Shown piece by piece: positions 24,419 through 33,711 of a stretch of DNA of 64,000 bases. Position 1 is the first letter of the stretch, and each line of letters begins with the position of its first letter. Both the position numbers and the translations under genes were made by a program. Source of the stretch: Flavobacterium sp. N502536 (lineage in GTDB: Bacteria; Bacteroidota; Bacteroidia; Flavobacteriales; Flavobacteriaceae); NCBI RefSeq assembly GCF_025947345.1, contig NZ_CP110011.1, positions 1,860,001 to 1,924,000 on the forward strand, read 5' to 3'. The notes below the pieces were generated by a model. The model worked only from the letters and a program-made list of their open reading frames with translations. It made no database searches and was not told the DNA's origin.

Positions 24419-25489
24419 ATGGCTTCATTATTGTTTTCACCGCTTACAATAAAAAAAATCACTTTAAAAAACAGAATCGTTATTTCACCTATGTGTCAAT
24501 ATTCGGCTATAGACGGATTTGCAAACGATTGGCATTTGGTTCACTTAGGCAGTCGTGCCAGTGGCGGAGTGGGTTTAATTATTCAGGAAGCCACCGCGGT
24601 TTCTCCTGAGGCGAGAATTTCTCCTTCCGATTTAGGTCTGTGGAAAGAGGAGCATATTGAGAAACTTCAAATCATCAATACCTTTATTGTGTCGCAAAAT
24701 GCGATTCCCGGAATTCAATTGGCACACGCTGGACGTAAGGCAAGTGTTTCGATACCGTGGGAAGGCAATAAAAAACTGGACATCGCTCAGGGCGGATGGC
24801 ATACTGTTTCGGCAAGTGCGATTCCGTATCATGATGATGAGCCTTTTCTTCCAGAAGCTTTAGATACCGATGGAATTCAAAAAGTAATTTCCGATTTTAA
24901 GTCCGCAACAAAAAGAGCGGTTAAAGCAGGTTATCAGGTAATGGAAATTCATGCCGCGCATGGATACTTACTGCACCAGTTTTTATCACCTTTAACAAAT
25001 GTGAGAACAGATGAATATGGAGGGACTTTTGAAAACAGAATCCGTTTTACTTTAGAAATTGTAGCCGCAGTGCAATCAGAATGGCCGTCAGATTTACCTT
25101 TGTTTGTTCGAATTTCGGCCACCGATTGGGCAGAAGGAGGATGGAATCCGGAAGAATCAGTGAAACTTTCCGTAATTTTAAAAGAAAAAGGAGTAGATTT
25201 AATTGATACCTCTTCAGGCGGATTAGTTTCGCACCAGCAAATTCCTTTAAAACCAAATTATCAGGTTCCTTTTGCAGCCAAAATCAAAAAAGAAGCTGCT
25301 GTTTTAACAGGCGCTGTTGGTTTAATCACAGAAGCCGCACAAGCCGAAGAAATTTTAAGCAGCGGTCAGGCTGATGTGATTTTGTTTGCGAGAGAGTCCC
25401 TTAGAAATCCGAATTTGCCTCTGGATTTTGCCAAAGAATTAAAGGAAGATATTCAATGGCCGAAACAATACGAAAGAGCGAAACTTTAA
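24419..25489 (+). CDS. NADH:flavin oxidoreductase, old yellow enzyme family
   Basis: FMN-dependent ene-reductase of 356 residues, closest in pattern to the YqjM/NamA (thermophilic-like) class. The FMN-site motif VISPMCQYSAIDG carries the Cys typical of that class (Cys26), followed by HLVHLGSRASGG. HAGRKAS and the substrate-binding pair in EIHAAHGYLLHQFLSPLTN follow, then the phosphate-binding GAVGLI...ADVILFARESLRNP region. It is followed by an oxidoreductase 60 bp away on the same strand, probably one operon. Confidence 0.93.
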   Translation: MASLLFSPLTIKKITLKNRIVISPMCQYSAIDGFANDWHLVHLGSRASGGVGLIIQEATAVSPEARISPSDLGLWKEEHIEKLQIINTFIVSQNAIPGIQLAHAGRKASVSIPWEGNKKLDIAQGGWHTVSASAIPYHDDEPFLPEALDTDGIQKVISDFKSATKRAVKAGYQVMEIHAAHGYLLHQFLSPLTNVRTDEYGGTFENRIRFTLEIVAAVQSEWPSDLPLFVRISATDWAEGGWNPEESVKLSVILKEKGVDLIDTSSGGLVSHQQIPLKPNYQVPFAAKIKKEAAVLTGAVGLITEAAQAEEILSSGQADVILFARESLRNPNLPLDFAKELKEDIQWPKQYERAKL

Positions 25490-25549
25490 TATTTTTTTCG
25501 TCATGAATTTAATTTATGAATTCGCGGCAACCAAACAAAAACAAAACCA

Positions 25550-26590
25550 ATGCAAAAGATTAGAACAGCATTATTATCATACGGAATGTCGGGTAAAGTA
25601 TTTCACGCCCCATTTTTAAACATACACGACGGATTTGAACTATTAGGTTCCTGGGAAAGAAGTAAAAAACTCATTCAGGAAGATTATCCGGCGGTAAAAA
25701 GTTATCCCACAATTGAAGCGTTACTGGCAGATGATGTCGATTTGGTAATTGTAAACACACCGGTTGGAACGCATTATGAGTACGCAAAAAAGGTACTTTT
25801 GAGCGGAAAACATGCTGTAGTAGAAAAAGCTTTTACCACCACAGTCGCTGAAGCGCAGGAATTAGCCGCAATTGCAAAAGAAAAAGGATTGAAATTAGCC
25901 GTTTTTCAAAACAGAAGATGGGACAGTGATTTTAAAACCGTTCAAAAAATAATCAACGATGGAGTTTTAGGAGATTTGGTAGAAGCTGAATTTCATTTTG
26001 ACAGATACAATCCATTGTTGAGCCCTAAAGCACATAAAGAAACGGTAAATGACGGAGCTGGAATTCTGAAGGATTTAGGGCCGCACTTAATTGATCAGGC
26101 CGTTTGTTTGTTTGGTTCTCCAAAATCGGTTTTCGGAGACATTCGTTTTACCAGAACGAATACCCTGGTTGACGACTGGATTGATTTGGTATTGATCTAT
26201 GACAATTTCAGAGTTCGTTTAAAAGCGAGTTTTTTTGTGAGAGAAGCCAATCCTGCTTATGTCCTGCAGGGTAAAAAAGGATCTTTTTTAAAGCCTCGTG
26301 GTGATGTTCAGGAAGATGATTTAAAATTGGGAAAAAAACCTAATCTGGAATTCTGGGGAACAGAATCAGAAACCTTACAAGGACTTTTGCATACTGAAAT
26401 CGACGGAAAACAAATCAGAGAGAAAATCCCAACACTTCAGGGGAACTACTTTTCCTTTTTTGATGGTGTTTATGATGCTATCGTAAAGGACAAAGAAGAA
26501 CCGGTTAGCGCGCAGGACGGAGTAAAAGTAATGCAGATTATCGAAGCGGCAATCGCAAGTCACGCGCAACAAAAAGTAATTAACTTATAA
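25550..26590 (+). CDS. Gfo/Idh/MocA family oxidoreductase
   Basis: A 346-residue NAD(P)-dependent dehydrogenase. The N-terminal Rossmann fold has a non-classical glycine pattern, LLSYGMSGKVFHAPFL (8-23). It is followed by the conserved EKAFTTT (about 92-98, in place of EKPxAxx) and the catalytic-type DLGPHLIDQA helix. The YGMSGKVFHAPFL variant resembles YdgJ/MviM-type enzymes acting on sugars. The substrate is unknown. Co-directional with the OYE gene, gap 60 bp. Confidence 0.9.
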   Translation: MQKIRTALLSYGMSGKVFHAPFLNIHDGFELLGSWERSKKLIQEDYPAVKSYPTIEALLADDVDLVIVNTPVGTHYEYAKKVLLSGKHAVVEKAFTTTVAEAQELAAIAKEKGLKLAVFQNRRWDSDFKTVQKIINDGVLGDLVEAEFHFDRYNPLLSPKAHKETVNDGAGILKDLGPHLIDQAVCLFGSPKSVFGDIRFTRTNTLVDDWIDLVLIYDNFRVRLKASFFVREANPAYVLQGKKGSFLKPRGDVQEDDLKLGKKPNLEFWGTESETLQGLLHTEIDGKQIREKIPTLQGNYFSFFDGVYDAIVKDKEEPVSAQDGVKVMQIIEAAIASHAQQKVINL

Positions 26591-26608
26591 AAAGTTACCC
26601 GCAGATTT

Positions 26609-26644
26609 AAGGATTAAACAGAGTATAACATTCTTTTAATCCTT
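26609..26644 (+). terminator. possible terminator after the oxidoreductase pair
   Basis: AAGGATTAAA, 16-base loop, TTTAATCCTT gives a 10-bp stem but no strong T-run. Downstream, CTTTGCC/CTTTGCT/CCTTTG units at 26700-26740 belong to a common intergenic repeat. Confidence 0.4.
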
Positions 26645-26844
26645 GAAAACTGTGAAAAAAAAGCACCTATTTATTACACTGCATTAAGGTTTACAAAAAA
26701 CCTTTGCCACTTTGCTTCTTTGAACCTTTGCTCCTCAAAAAAAATTATAAACATACAACGTTGTAAATCGAGGAACTGGTAGGTTTTATAGGTGGTAAAG
26801 TAGCTTTTTAGTACTTTTATACTTTAAATCCAAAACGAAACATT

Positions 26845-28061
26845 TTGATCAACTTCAATCCACTAGCATTATTCCAAACCAAAGGGAAGATTAAGAAAGT
26901 TTACAGAGAAGCTAAAATCTCTTATTTAAACCGAATACGTTTTGCTGTTGGGATGTTTTATTTTGGGATGGGATTGAGTTTTGCTACCTGGGCAAGCAGG
27001 ATTCCGGATATCAAAACGGCCTTACATTTAACCGAAGGAGATCTGGGTTCTATTCTTTTTGCTTTGCCAATGGGGCAATTGCTTATTATGCCATTTTCCG
27101 GTAAGATGGTTACAAAATTCGGGAGCCATCGCATTTTGATTTTTTCTTTAATCATGTATGTGTTATGTCTGGCCAATTTAGGTTTGGCAACTACAGCCTT
27201 ACAATTGTCATTGGGATTATTCCTGTTCGGATTGTTTGGGAATCTGGCCAATATTGCCGTTAATACACAAGGTGTTTATACCGAGGAACTTTTTAGAAAA
27301 ACAATAATGTCTTCTTTTCACGGGATGTGGAGTTTTGCCGGATTTACCGGAGCTTTAGTAGGCTTAGGAATGCTGGCTTTAAAACTAAGCCCGCTCCATC
27401 ATTTTATGATTGTGGCAGGAGTTGTATTGCTGATGATCGCTTTTAACTTTAAATTTTTAATCAAAGCCAAAGAAAAGATCAAAGTCAAAGGCGAGAAGAA
27501 AAAGTTATTTGTGAAACCAGACACTGCATTAATCTGGCTTGGCGTGATTGGATTTTGCAGCATGGCCAGTGAAGGTGTTATGTTTGACTGGAGTGGTGTA
27601 TATTTTAAAGATGTGGTAAAAGCACCAGGACCGTTGGTAATTTTAGGATACACTTCTTTCATGATTATGATGGCAAGCGGACGATTTTTAGGAGACGGTC
27701 TTATCAATAAATTTGGACGTGAACGTGTGATGCAAATTAGCGGAGTTATGATTTCGGCCGGACTTTTTACAGCCGTTTTTCTTCCTTATCTTATACCTTG
27801 TACTATTGCTTTTATGGCTGTTGGTTTAGGAGTAGCCACTATCGTTCCTACCGTTTACAGTATGGCAGGGAAAAACCCGACAGTTCCGCCGGAGAAGCTT
27901 TAACTATTGTTTCGAGTGTAAGTTTTCTGGGTTTCTTAATGGGACCACCGGTTATCGGACATATTGCTGAAACTTTCGGACTTCAGTTTTCATTTGCTTT
28001 TATTGGAATTTTTGGCGTTTTGATCGCCTTTATGGTTTCTAAAATTAGAGTAACTTCTTAA
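26845..28061 (+). pseudogene. MFS transporter broken by a single-base frameshift
   Basis: Starts at TTG 26845 (MINFNPLALF...); the next in-frame ATG is about residue 37. The first frame runs to a TAA at 27901-27903 (352 residues, about 10 of 12 helices: VGMFYFGMGLSFATWASRIPDIK, the RxGxR-like loop KFGSHR, and so on). The rest, GEALTIVSSVSFLGFLMGPPVIGHIAE...KIRVTS, continues in the -1 frame to 28061. Adding one base near 27886-27893 (GTTCCGCCGGAG) restores a normal protein of about 405 residues with VP-AGEALTIVSS. It is either a real lesion or a sequencing error. The substrate is unknown; the family is FucP/YbjJ-like. Confidence 0.85.
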
Positions 28062-28160
28062 TTGAAACAGGCATAAAAGGGCTAAGGTTAAAAAACTGCC
28101 ACAGCTATACTATTTTTAAATAATTTTATTTAACAGGAAAATACTTTCGTATTTTTTGTT

Positions 28161-28168
28161 TATATTTG
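28161..28168 (+). promoter_or_regulatory. promoter -7 box of the receptor operon, with leader hairpin
   Basis: TATATTTG, followed by a leader of about 140 bases that contains a hairpin ATTAAAAC-AATAG-GTTTTAAT (about 28177-28197) before the ATG at 28315. Confidence 0.5.
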
Positions 28169-28314
28169 AATTCCGGATTAAAACAATAGGTTTTAATTCG
28201 TACTTTTTTATTCCTTCCAAAACCCAATTTTATCTTTTGATGTAAGAGATTGAATGTTTTGTAGCCAAAACCAATTCAATCCAAAACTAAATTCTAAAAG
28301 TAAATTGGAGGTTC

Positions 28315-31152
28315 ATGACAAAGAAAGGGATCATACTATTTGTGTTATTGCCTATTGGTTTTCTATTTGCACAGGAACAGACTACTTTTTTGGGAATTGT
28401 GATTGATGCAAAGACCCAAAATCCTTTGGGGAATATTGTCGTAAACATTCAGAATTCTTCCATAACACAACTAACCAATGCAAAGGGGAAATTTGAATTG
28501 CAAGCTGCTGTAAAGGGAGAGCAATTATTATGGATACACAGTCAGGGCTATAAGGATCTCCTTTTAAAAATACAGTCTAATCCGGGGCAAAAGGTAGATT
28601 TAGGAATCTTGCCCTTAGAAGATAATTTTTCGGATGAAACACCGGCAGCCTTAATCACACTATCAGATAGCGAACTTTCCGAGGATAATAGTTCTTCTGA
28701 AATGACTTCAGGTTTTTTGCAATCTTCAAAAGATGCTTTTATGCAGGCTTCCGCTTTCAATTGGGGACAGGCCCGATTTCGGGTTCGGGGTTTAGACAGT
28801 GAAAACGGAACGATGATGTTAAACGGTACGATCATGAATAAAATTTACGACGGAAGACCACAATGGAGTAATTGGGGAGGCTTGAATAATGTATTGCGAA
28901 ATCAGGAGTTTTCGATTGGTGCAGCTGCTTCAAATTATACTTTCGGAGGGATTTTAGGAACACAACAAATCACGACACGTGCTTCAATGTACAGGAAAAC
29001 CAGTCAGCTTTCCCTTTCAGGAAGTAATACTACATACAACTGGCGGGCCATTACGAGTTATGCTTCAGGAATGAGTGCTTCGGGTTGGGCTTATGTCCTT
29101 TCCGGCGGGAAACGCTGGTCGGGTGAAGGGTATTTTGAAGGGACAAACTTCGCAGCGGAGTCTTTTTTTGTGAGTATTGAAAAAAAACTAAGCGGCAAAC
29201 ACTCATTGAATTTTACCGGATTTTATACCCCAAATTCGAGGGGAAAAAACTCAGCCCATACCGCGGAGGTTATTCAATTAACAAATAAAAAATACAATTC
29301 TTATTGGGGATTTCAAAACGGAGAAAAACGAAATGCGAGGGTAAAAAGAGTCGAAGAACCACTCTTGATGCTAAATCATTATTACAAAATAAATGAAAAA
29401 GCCGATCTGAATTCGAGTGTCCTGTATCAATTGGGACAGGTCGGAAACAGTGCGATTGATTATCAAAATACAGCCAGTCCGGATCCGGTGTATTATCAAA
29501 AACTACCCAGCTATTACACCTCACTTTATGGAAAAGACAAAGGGGAGTTTTCAGGAGATTTTACCCCCGATGCTGTAAATGCCGCACAGGCAAAAACAAA
29601 ATTTATCGAGAATCAGCAGATCAATTGGGAGGAGTTGTATCGCGCCAATCGGAAACCAACATTAAATTCTGATGGAACAATTGAAGGATATGAGCCTGCC
29701 CAAAGTCATTATGTTTTATATGAAGACCGAACAGATGATAAAACCTTGGCGGCCAGCTCCAATCTAAACCTACAAATAACAGAGCACAGTGCTTTTGATG
29801 GAGGGGTAACTTTTAGGCGTTTAAAATCACATCAGTTTCAATACCTTTTAGACTTGCTGGGCGGAGAATATTTTGAAGATATTGCTCCTTTTTATAGCGG
29901 AAGCCAGGCACAGTCAGATTTGCAGAACCCAAATCGTCAGGTACAAAAAGGGGACACTTACGGCTATAATTATAATTTTTTAGCAACAACAATTGATGCT
30001 TTCACACAATTTAAATTCAATTACAAAAAGATAGATTTTTATTTCGGTCAGTCCTATTCCGTTTCCAATTATCAGCGAGAGGGATTGTACCAAAACGGAA
30101 TTTATCCGGCTTCTTCTCTTGGAAAAAGTAAAAATGTGGGTTTTGAAAATTTTGGTTTTAAAGGCGGTTTCACGTATAAAATTTCAGGGAAACAATGGTT
30201 GTTTTTGAACGGAATGCATCTTAGCAGAGCACCATCTTTAAGAAATACGTTTGCAAATTCCCGATTGAATAATTCAATTGTTGACGGAATCGAAAATGAA
30301 AATATCAGCAGCGCCGAAGGAAACTATGTCTTTCGTTCTCCAAATTTTAAAATTCGTTCAACCGTTTATTATACGCTAATCAAAAACACAACCCGAACTT
30401 CTTTTTTCTACGCAGAAGGAATTTTTGACAAAGCTGCGGCTTATAACAATACGGATGCTTTTGTGAGTCAGACGTTAACGCATTTAGACAAGAAGAATAT
30501 TGGGATGGAATTCAGTATGGAATATCAGGTTTCATCAACATTTAAAACGACCTTCTGTGCAGCTTATGGTCATTATAGTTACAGCAGTAACCCCAATGTA
30601 ACGATTACGAACGATGCCAATGTTGCGAAAGGCAACACTTCAGCTGTTTTTGATTTTGGAGAATCTTACCTTAAAAACTACAAACAACCGGGAATGCCCC
30701 AACAGGCTTTTTCGATGGGATTGGAATACAGAGATCCTAAATATTGGTGGCTGGGAGTAAATATTAATTATTTGTCTGAGAATTACATCGATGTTTCGCC
30801 TATTGCAAGAACGAATCGGTTTTATAAAAATCCTGTAAATGGTCTTGTATTTCCGGAGGCGACGGAAGAACGGGCAACCGTTTTACTGAAACAGGAAAAA
30901 TTTGATCCAATTTCATTATTAAATATTACAGGGGGAAAGTCCTGGCGCCTATCACATAAGTACATTGGTCTTTTTTGGAGTATCAATAACATTCTGGATG
31001 TGAGCTATAAAACAGGTGGTTTTGAGCAGGCCCGAAATGCCAATTTCAGGGCTCTCAATCAGGATGTGTCGAGTGAAACACCGTCATTTGGACCCAAATA
31101 TTATTATGGATATGGAAGAACTTATTTTGTAAACTTTACCATCAGTTTGTAA
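28315..31152 (+). CDS. TonB-dependent outer membrane receptor with carboxypeptidase-like domain
   Basis: A 945-residue protein with signal peptide (1-19, ...GFLFAQ). An N-terminal CarboxypepD-reg-like beta-sandwich (about 23-100, FLGIVIDAKTQNPLGNIVVNIQNSS...TNAKGKFEL) comes first. A plug-like region follows with FRVRGLDSENGTMMLNGTIMNKIYDGRPQW (about 155-185), then a long beta-barrel ending in YGYGRTYFVNFTISL, with the usual C-terminal aromatic. It imports or binds a macromolecular ligand at the outer membrane. A DUF5689 lipoprotein starts 20 bp downstream, the usual partner position. Confidence 0.88.
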   Translation: MTKKGIILFVLLPIGFLFAQEQTTFLGIVIDAKTQNPLGNIVVNIQNSSITQLTNAKGKFELQAAVKGEQLLWIHSQGYKDLLLKIQSNPGQKVDLGILPLEDNFSDETPAALITLSDSELSEDNSSSEMTSGFLQSSKDAFMQASAFNWGQARFRVRGLDSENGTMMLNGTIMNKIYDGRPQWSNWGGLNNVLRNQEFSIGAAASNYTFGGILGTQQITTRASMYRKTSQLSLSGSNTTYNWRAITSYASGMSASGWAYVLSGGKRWSGEGYFEGTNFAAESFFVSIEKKLSGKHSLNFTGFYTPNSRGKNSAHTAEVIQLTNKKYNSYWGFQNGEKRNARVKRVEEPLLMLNHYYKINEKADLNSSVLYQLGQVGNSAIDYQNTASPDPVYYQKLPSYYTSLYGKDKGEFSGDFTPDAVNAAQAKTKFIENQQINWEELYRANRKPTLNSDGTIEGYEPAQSHYVLYEDRTDDKTLAASSNLNLQITEHSAFDGGVTFRRLKSHQFQYLLDLLGGEYFEDIAPFYSGSQAQSDLQNPNRQVQKGDTYGYNYNFLATTIDAFTQFKFNYKKIDFYFGQSYSVSNYQREGLYQNGIYPASSLGKSKNVGFENFGFKGGFTYKISGKQWLFLNGMHLSRAPSLRNTFANSRLNNSIVDGIENENISSAEGNYVFRSPNFKIRSTVYYTLIKNTTRTSFFYAEGIFDKAAAYNNTDAFVSQTLTHLDKKNIGMEFSMEYQVSSTFKTTFCAAYGHYSYSSNPNVTITNDANVAKGNTSAVFDFGESYLKNYKQPGMPQQAFSMGLEYRDPKYWWLGVNINYLSENYIDVSPIARTNRFYKNPVNGLVFPEATEERATVLLKQEKFDPISLLNITGGKSWRLSHKYIGLFWSINNILDVSYKTGGFEQARNANFRALNQDVSSETPSFGPKYYYGYGRTYFVNFTISL

Positions 31153-31171
31153 AAATTAAAACCAATTTAAA

Positions 31172-32521
31172 ATGAAAAATAGATTTTTAATTTTCGGCTA
31201 TGTCTTGTTCGTACTCTTTCTTTACAGTTGCAATAATGAAATCGAAATTCCGAAATTGGAATGTACGCAACCCGATTTAGTGGTAAACCAAAAGGTTCAG
31301 AAAGTGAAGGATCTTTCGGGGCCTGTGCCGAAACAATATGGGTATGACGATGTCATTGAGGCTTATGTCGTATCCAGCGATGAAGGAGGGAATTTTTTTA
31401 AGACTCTTTTTTTACAAACGATACCAACCGAAACCATACCGGCAATTGGATTGAATGTTCCGGTTGATGTTTCTGGTACGTACATCGATTTTCGTGTGGG
31501 GAGCAAAGTATATCTTAAATTGAAAAATCAGTTTACAGATTTGTATTTTGGCGGTTTGCGTATCGGAAGTTTGTATGTGAGCAATTCGGGAGATCCAACG
31601 ATTGGCCGAATTTCGAAAACGGATTATAAAAACGTTCTGAGTGCTTCATGTACGATAATTGATGAGAGCAAACTGGTAAAAACGATGGCTATAGAAGAGG
31701 CATTAAGCGAGAAGTGGCTTAATACATTGATCGAGTTAAAAGACGTTCAGTTTACCGAGGAAGCGATTGGGCGTCATTACTTTGAAGAATCAAATAATAT
31801 AGGTGGTGCAACAAATTGGAACCTTGGGGATAAAAGTGGCAATCAGATTATTTTCAGAACAAGTGCTTATGCTAATTTTGCGGCTAATTTGATACCTGAA
31901 GGCAGTGGCAAAGTGAGGGGAGTTTTGACAAAATTCGGATCAGATTATCAATTAATAGTTCGGTCAGAAAAGGATTTGGAGATGAAAGGGAAAAGAAATG
32001 TTCCGCTTTTTGCAGAAGATTTTCAGGGGGTAAAAAACAATGTGAATTTTAGTCTGCCGGGCTGGAGCAATATTGTCGAAAAAGCTTCAAAATTATGGGA
32101 GAGCACGGTGTATGCCGGAAATGGTTATGCAGAATTTAATACTACAGGCACAACCGGAGTTGTAAATATTGCCTGGTTGGTTACGCCAAAAATTAATCTG
32201 AGCGGCTATAAAAACGCAGTGCTGTCTTTTAGAAGTGCACAGCATGACTTAAAACTTGATTCACCATTAAACATTTTGGAAGTTTATATTTCAACTAATT
32301 TTGACGGTTCCAATGTAACCAAAGCAAAGTGGACAAAATTATCTGCAAAGGGGCCTTCTTTGTCAACACCCCCGCGAACGTTTATAAGTTCCGGAGCAAT
32401 TGATCTGTCTGCCTATTCAGAAAACATTCATATTGCATTTAAATATATTGGTTCGGGTAAGGACAAAACATTAAATGGAGCTTTTATGGTTGACGACGTC
32501 AGGATTTTTGCCGAAAAGTAA
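31172..32521 (+). CDS. DUF5689 domain-containing surface lipoprotein
   Basis: A 449-residue lipoprotein with lipobox LFLYSC (Cys20), followed by CNNEIEIPK. DUF5689 occupies about 30-270 (the DVIEAYVVSSDEGGNFFKTLFLQ and IGLNVPVDVSGTYIDFRVGSKVYLKL segments are typical). The C-terminal half (about 285-449, EDFQGVKNNVNFSLPGWSNI...YAGNGYAEFN...FMVDDVRIFAEK) has the pattern of a choice-of-anchor-J-type jelly-roll domain. Such lipoproteins partner with TonB-dependent receptors on the cell surface, and it is co-transcribed with the receptor here. Confidence 0.88.
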   Translation: MKNRFLIFGYVLFVLFLYSCNNEIEIPKLECTQPDLVVNQKVQKVKDLSGPVPKQYGYDDVIEAYVVSSDEGGNFFKTLFLQTIPTETIPAIGLNVPVDVSGTYIDFRVGSKVYLKLKNQFTDLYFGGLRIGSLYVSNSGDPTIGRISKTDYKNVLSASCTIIDESKLVKTMAIEEALSEKWLNTLIELKDVQFTEEAIGRHYFEESNNIGGATNWNLGDKSGNQIIFRTSAYANFAANLIPEGSGKVRGVLTKFGSDYQLIVRSEKDLEMKGKRNVPLFAEDFQGVKNNVNFSLPGWSNIVEKASKLWESTVYAGNGYAEFNTTGTTGVVNIAWLVTPKINLSGYKNAVLSFRSAQHDLKLDSPLNILEVYISTNFDGSNVTKAKWTKLSAKGPSLSTPPRTFISSGAIDLSAYSENIHIAFKYIGSGKDKTLNGAFMVDDVRIFAEK

Positions 32522-32660
32522 AGAGCTCCTGACTATTGATACAGTTAAGAGATTGATTTTTAGGAGATATATCGAATAGTGTGTTGTTTTTCAGATTTAA
32601 ACTGTTAAAAATTGATGGAATTTTGTATTTTGGTCACCCCAAATCAATACAAATACAACT

Positions 32661-33530
32661 ATGAAAATCTACTTTATTGCCATCTTAATGATGGTTTTTC
32701 CATGTTTAGTACACAGTCAGAATCAGGAGAATGCACCTGTGAGGCTGAAACAAATCAATATTGTAAAAACAAACTACCAAAACTCTAAAGATGGTGAGAT
32801 TGTAAACAAAACAATTGTTTTTAAAGACGGAAAAATACAAGCCATTACGACTTCAGATGTTATTCAGCATTTCTTTTACAACACCAAAGGGTTATTGGAT
32901 ATGACCGTAAAAGATAAGGTTGGAAGCGATTGGAAAGAAGTTGTGAATTATACGTATGATGCAGACAACAACATTACAAAGTTTGTAAAAAAATACCAGG
33001 AAGGTAACGATTACATTACCAAAGTCGTAACTTTTGGTTACGAAGGAGCGAGAGTAAAAGTAACTACGAAAAAGAGTACCAATCACCAGAATTTAGTGGA
33101 TGATATTGAATATATTGTTGAAAACGGGACCATTGTGAGACGTACTTCACGTGACAGAAATAAAGCAATTATTGGCAAAATTGAATATGTTTATTTCAAT
33201 GATAATGTCATAAAGCATAAAGGTCTGGTAGGAGATAAAATTTCGAAAAGTTTTACGTTTGATGATAAAAATTCGGTTGATCTTTTGATCGTTAAAAAAT
33301 TGTTCGGAGACAATTATAAAGTAATTGTACCAATGATTTCGTATCATGAAGAAGAATTTAGTTTTGAATCAATCTCTCCTAATAATGAAATTGTTTTTAG
33401 CCCTTCTTCTACTGTTTTGGTTGGAGTGAGTAGAAAATACAAATACAACAAACTGAATTTCCCGATTTCTTGCTCTCAGGTGGAGGAAAACGGAATTGTA
33501 AAAACAGAGAAGACTTTTATTTACGAGTAA
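32661..33530 (+). CDS. secreted protein of unknown function
   Basis: A 289-residue protein with signal peptide (1-19, ...PCLVHSQ). The body is rich in short beta-strands with Y-x-Y-D/N-x-x-x-x-(I/L) hairpins (YTYDADNNITKF, FFYNTKGLLDM, YKYNKLNFPISC). These resemble RHS/YD-type repeats and outer-surface beta-repeat proteins. No catalytic motif or T9SS tail is seen. Stand-alone, followed by the intergenic repeat block at 33538-33610. Confidence 0.8.
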   Translation: MKIYFIAILMMVFPCLVHSQNQENAPVRLKQINIVKTNYQNSKDGEIVNKTIVFKDGKIQAITTSDVIQHFFYNTKGLLDMTVKDKVGSDWKEVVNYTYDADNNITKFVKKYQEGNDYITKVVTFGYEGARVKVTTKKSTNHQNLVDDIEYIVENGTIVRRTSRDRNKAIIGKIEYVYFNDNVIKHKGLVGDKISKSFTFDDKNSVDLLIVKKLFGDNYKVIVPMISYHEEEFSFESISPNNEIVFSPSSTVLVGVSRKYKYNKLNFPISCSQVEENGIVKTEKTFIYE

Positions 33531-33537
33531 GGTAAAA

Positions 33538-33610
33538 TTGAAATTCCAAATTTCAAATTCCAAATTCCAGATTCCAAATCCCAAACTTCAATAAACAATT
33601 GGAATTTGGG
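33538..33610. repeat. AATTCCAAATT-type intergenic repeat
   Basis: Several tandem AAATTCCA/AATTTCA units are followed by an inverted copy (AATTGGAATTTGGGATTT near 33596-33613), so it can fold as a hairpin and may end the upstream transcript. Same family as 9755-9795 and 11880-11905. Confidence 0.6.
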
Positions 33611-33687
33611 ATTTTTATAGAATAGGGTAATTTCCCAAATAGCACTTAAAAAAGATATTCTATAAGTGTTAGTACCTTACAAATCAT

Positions 33688-33695
33688 TAAATTTG
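33688..33695 (+). promoter_or_regulatory. hflX promoter -7 box
   Basis: TAAATTTG followed by GCACC, 16 bp before the hflX ATG, implying a very short leader. Confidence 0.55.
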
Positions 33696-33711
33696 CACCT
33701 TATTCAAAGCT

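Noticed and set aside
27868..27876. Possible programmed -1 slip at GGG AAA AAC in the MFS gene
   Set aside because: The P-site AAA would slip onto GAA, a poor re-pairing, no stimulatory structure is clear, and repair fits better 15-20 bases downstream.
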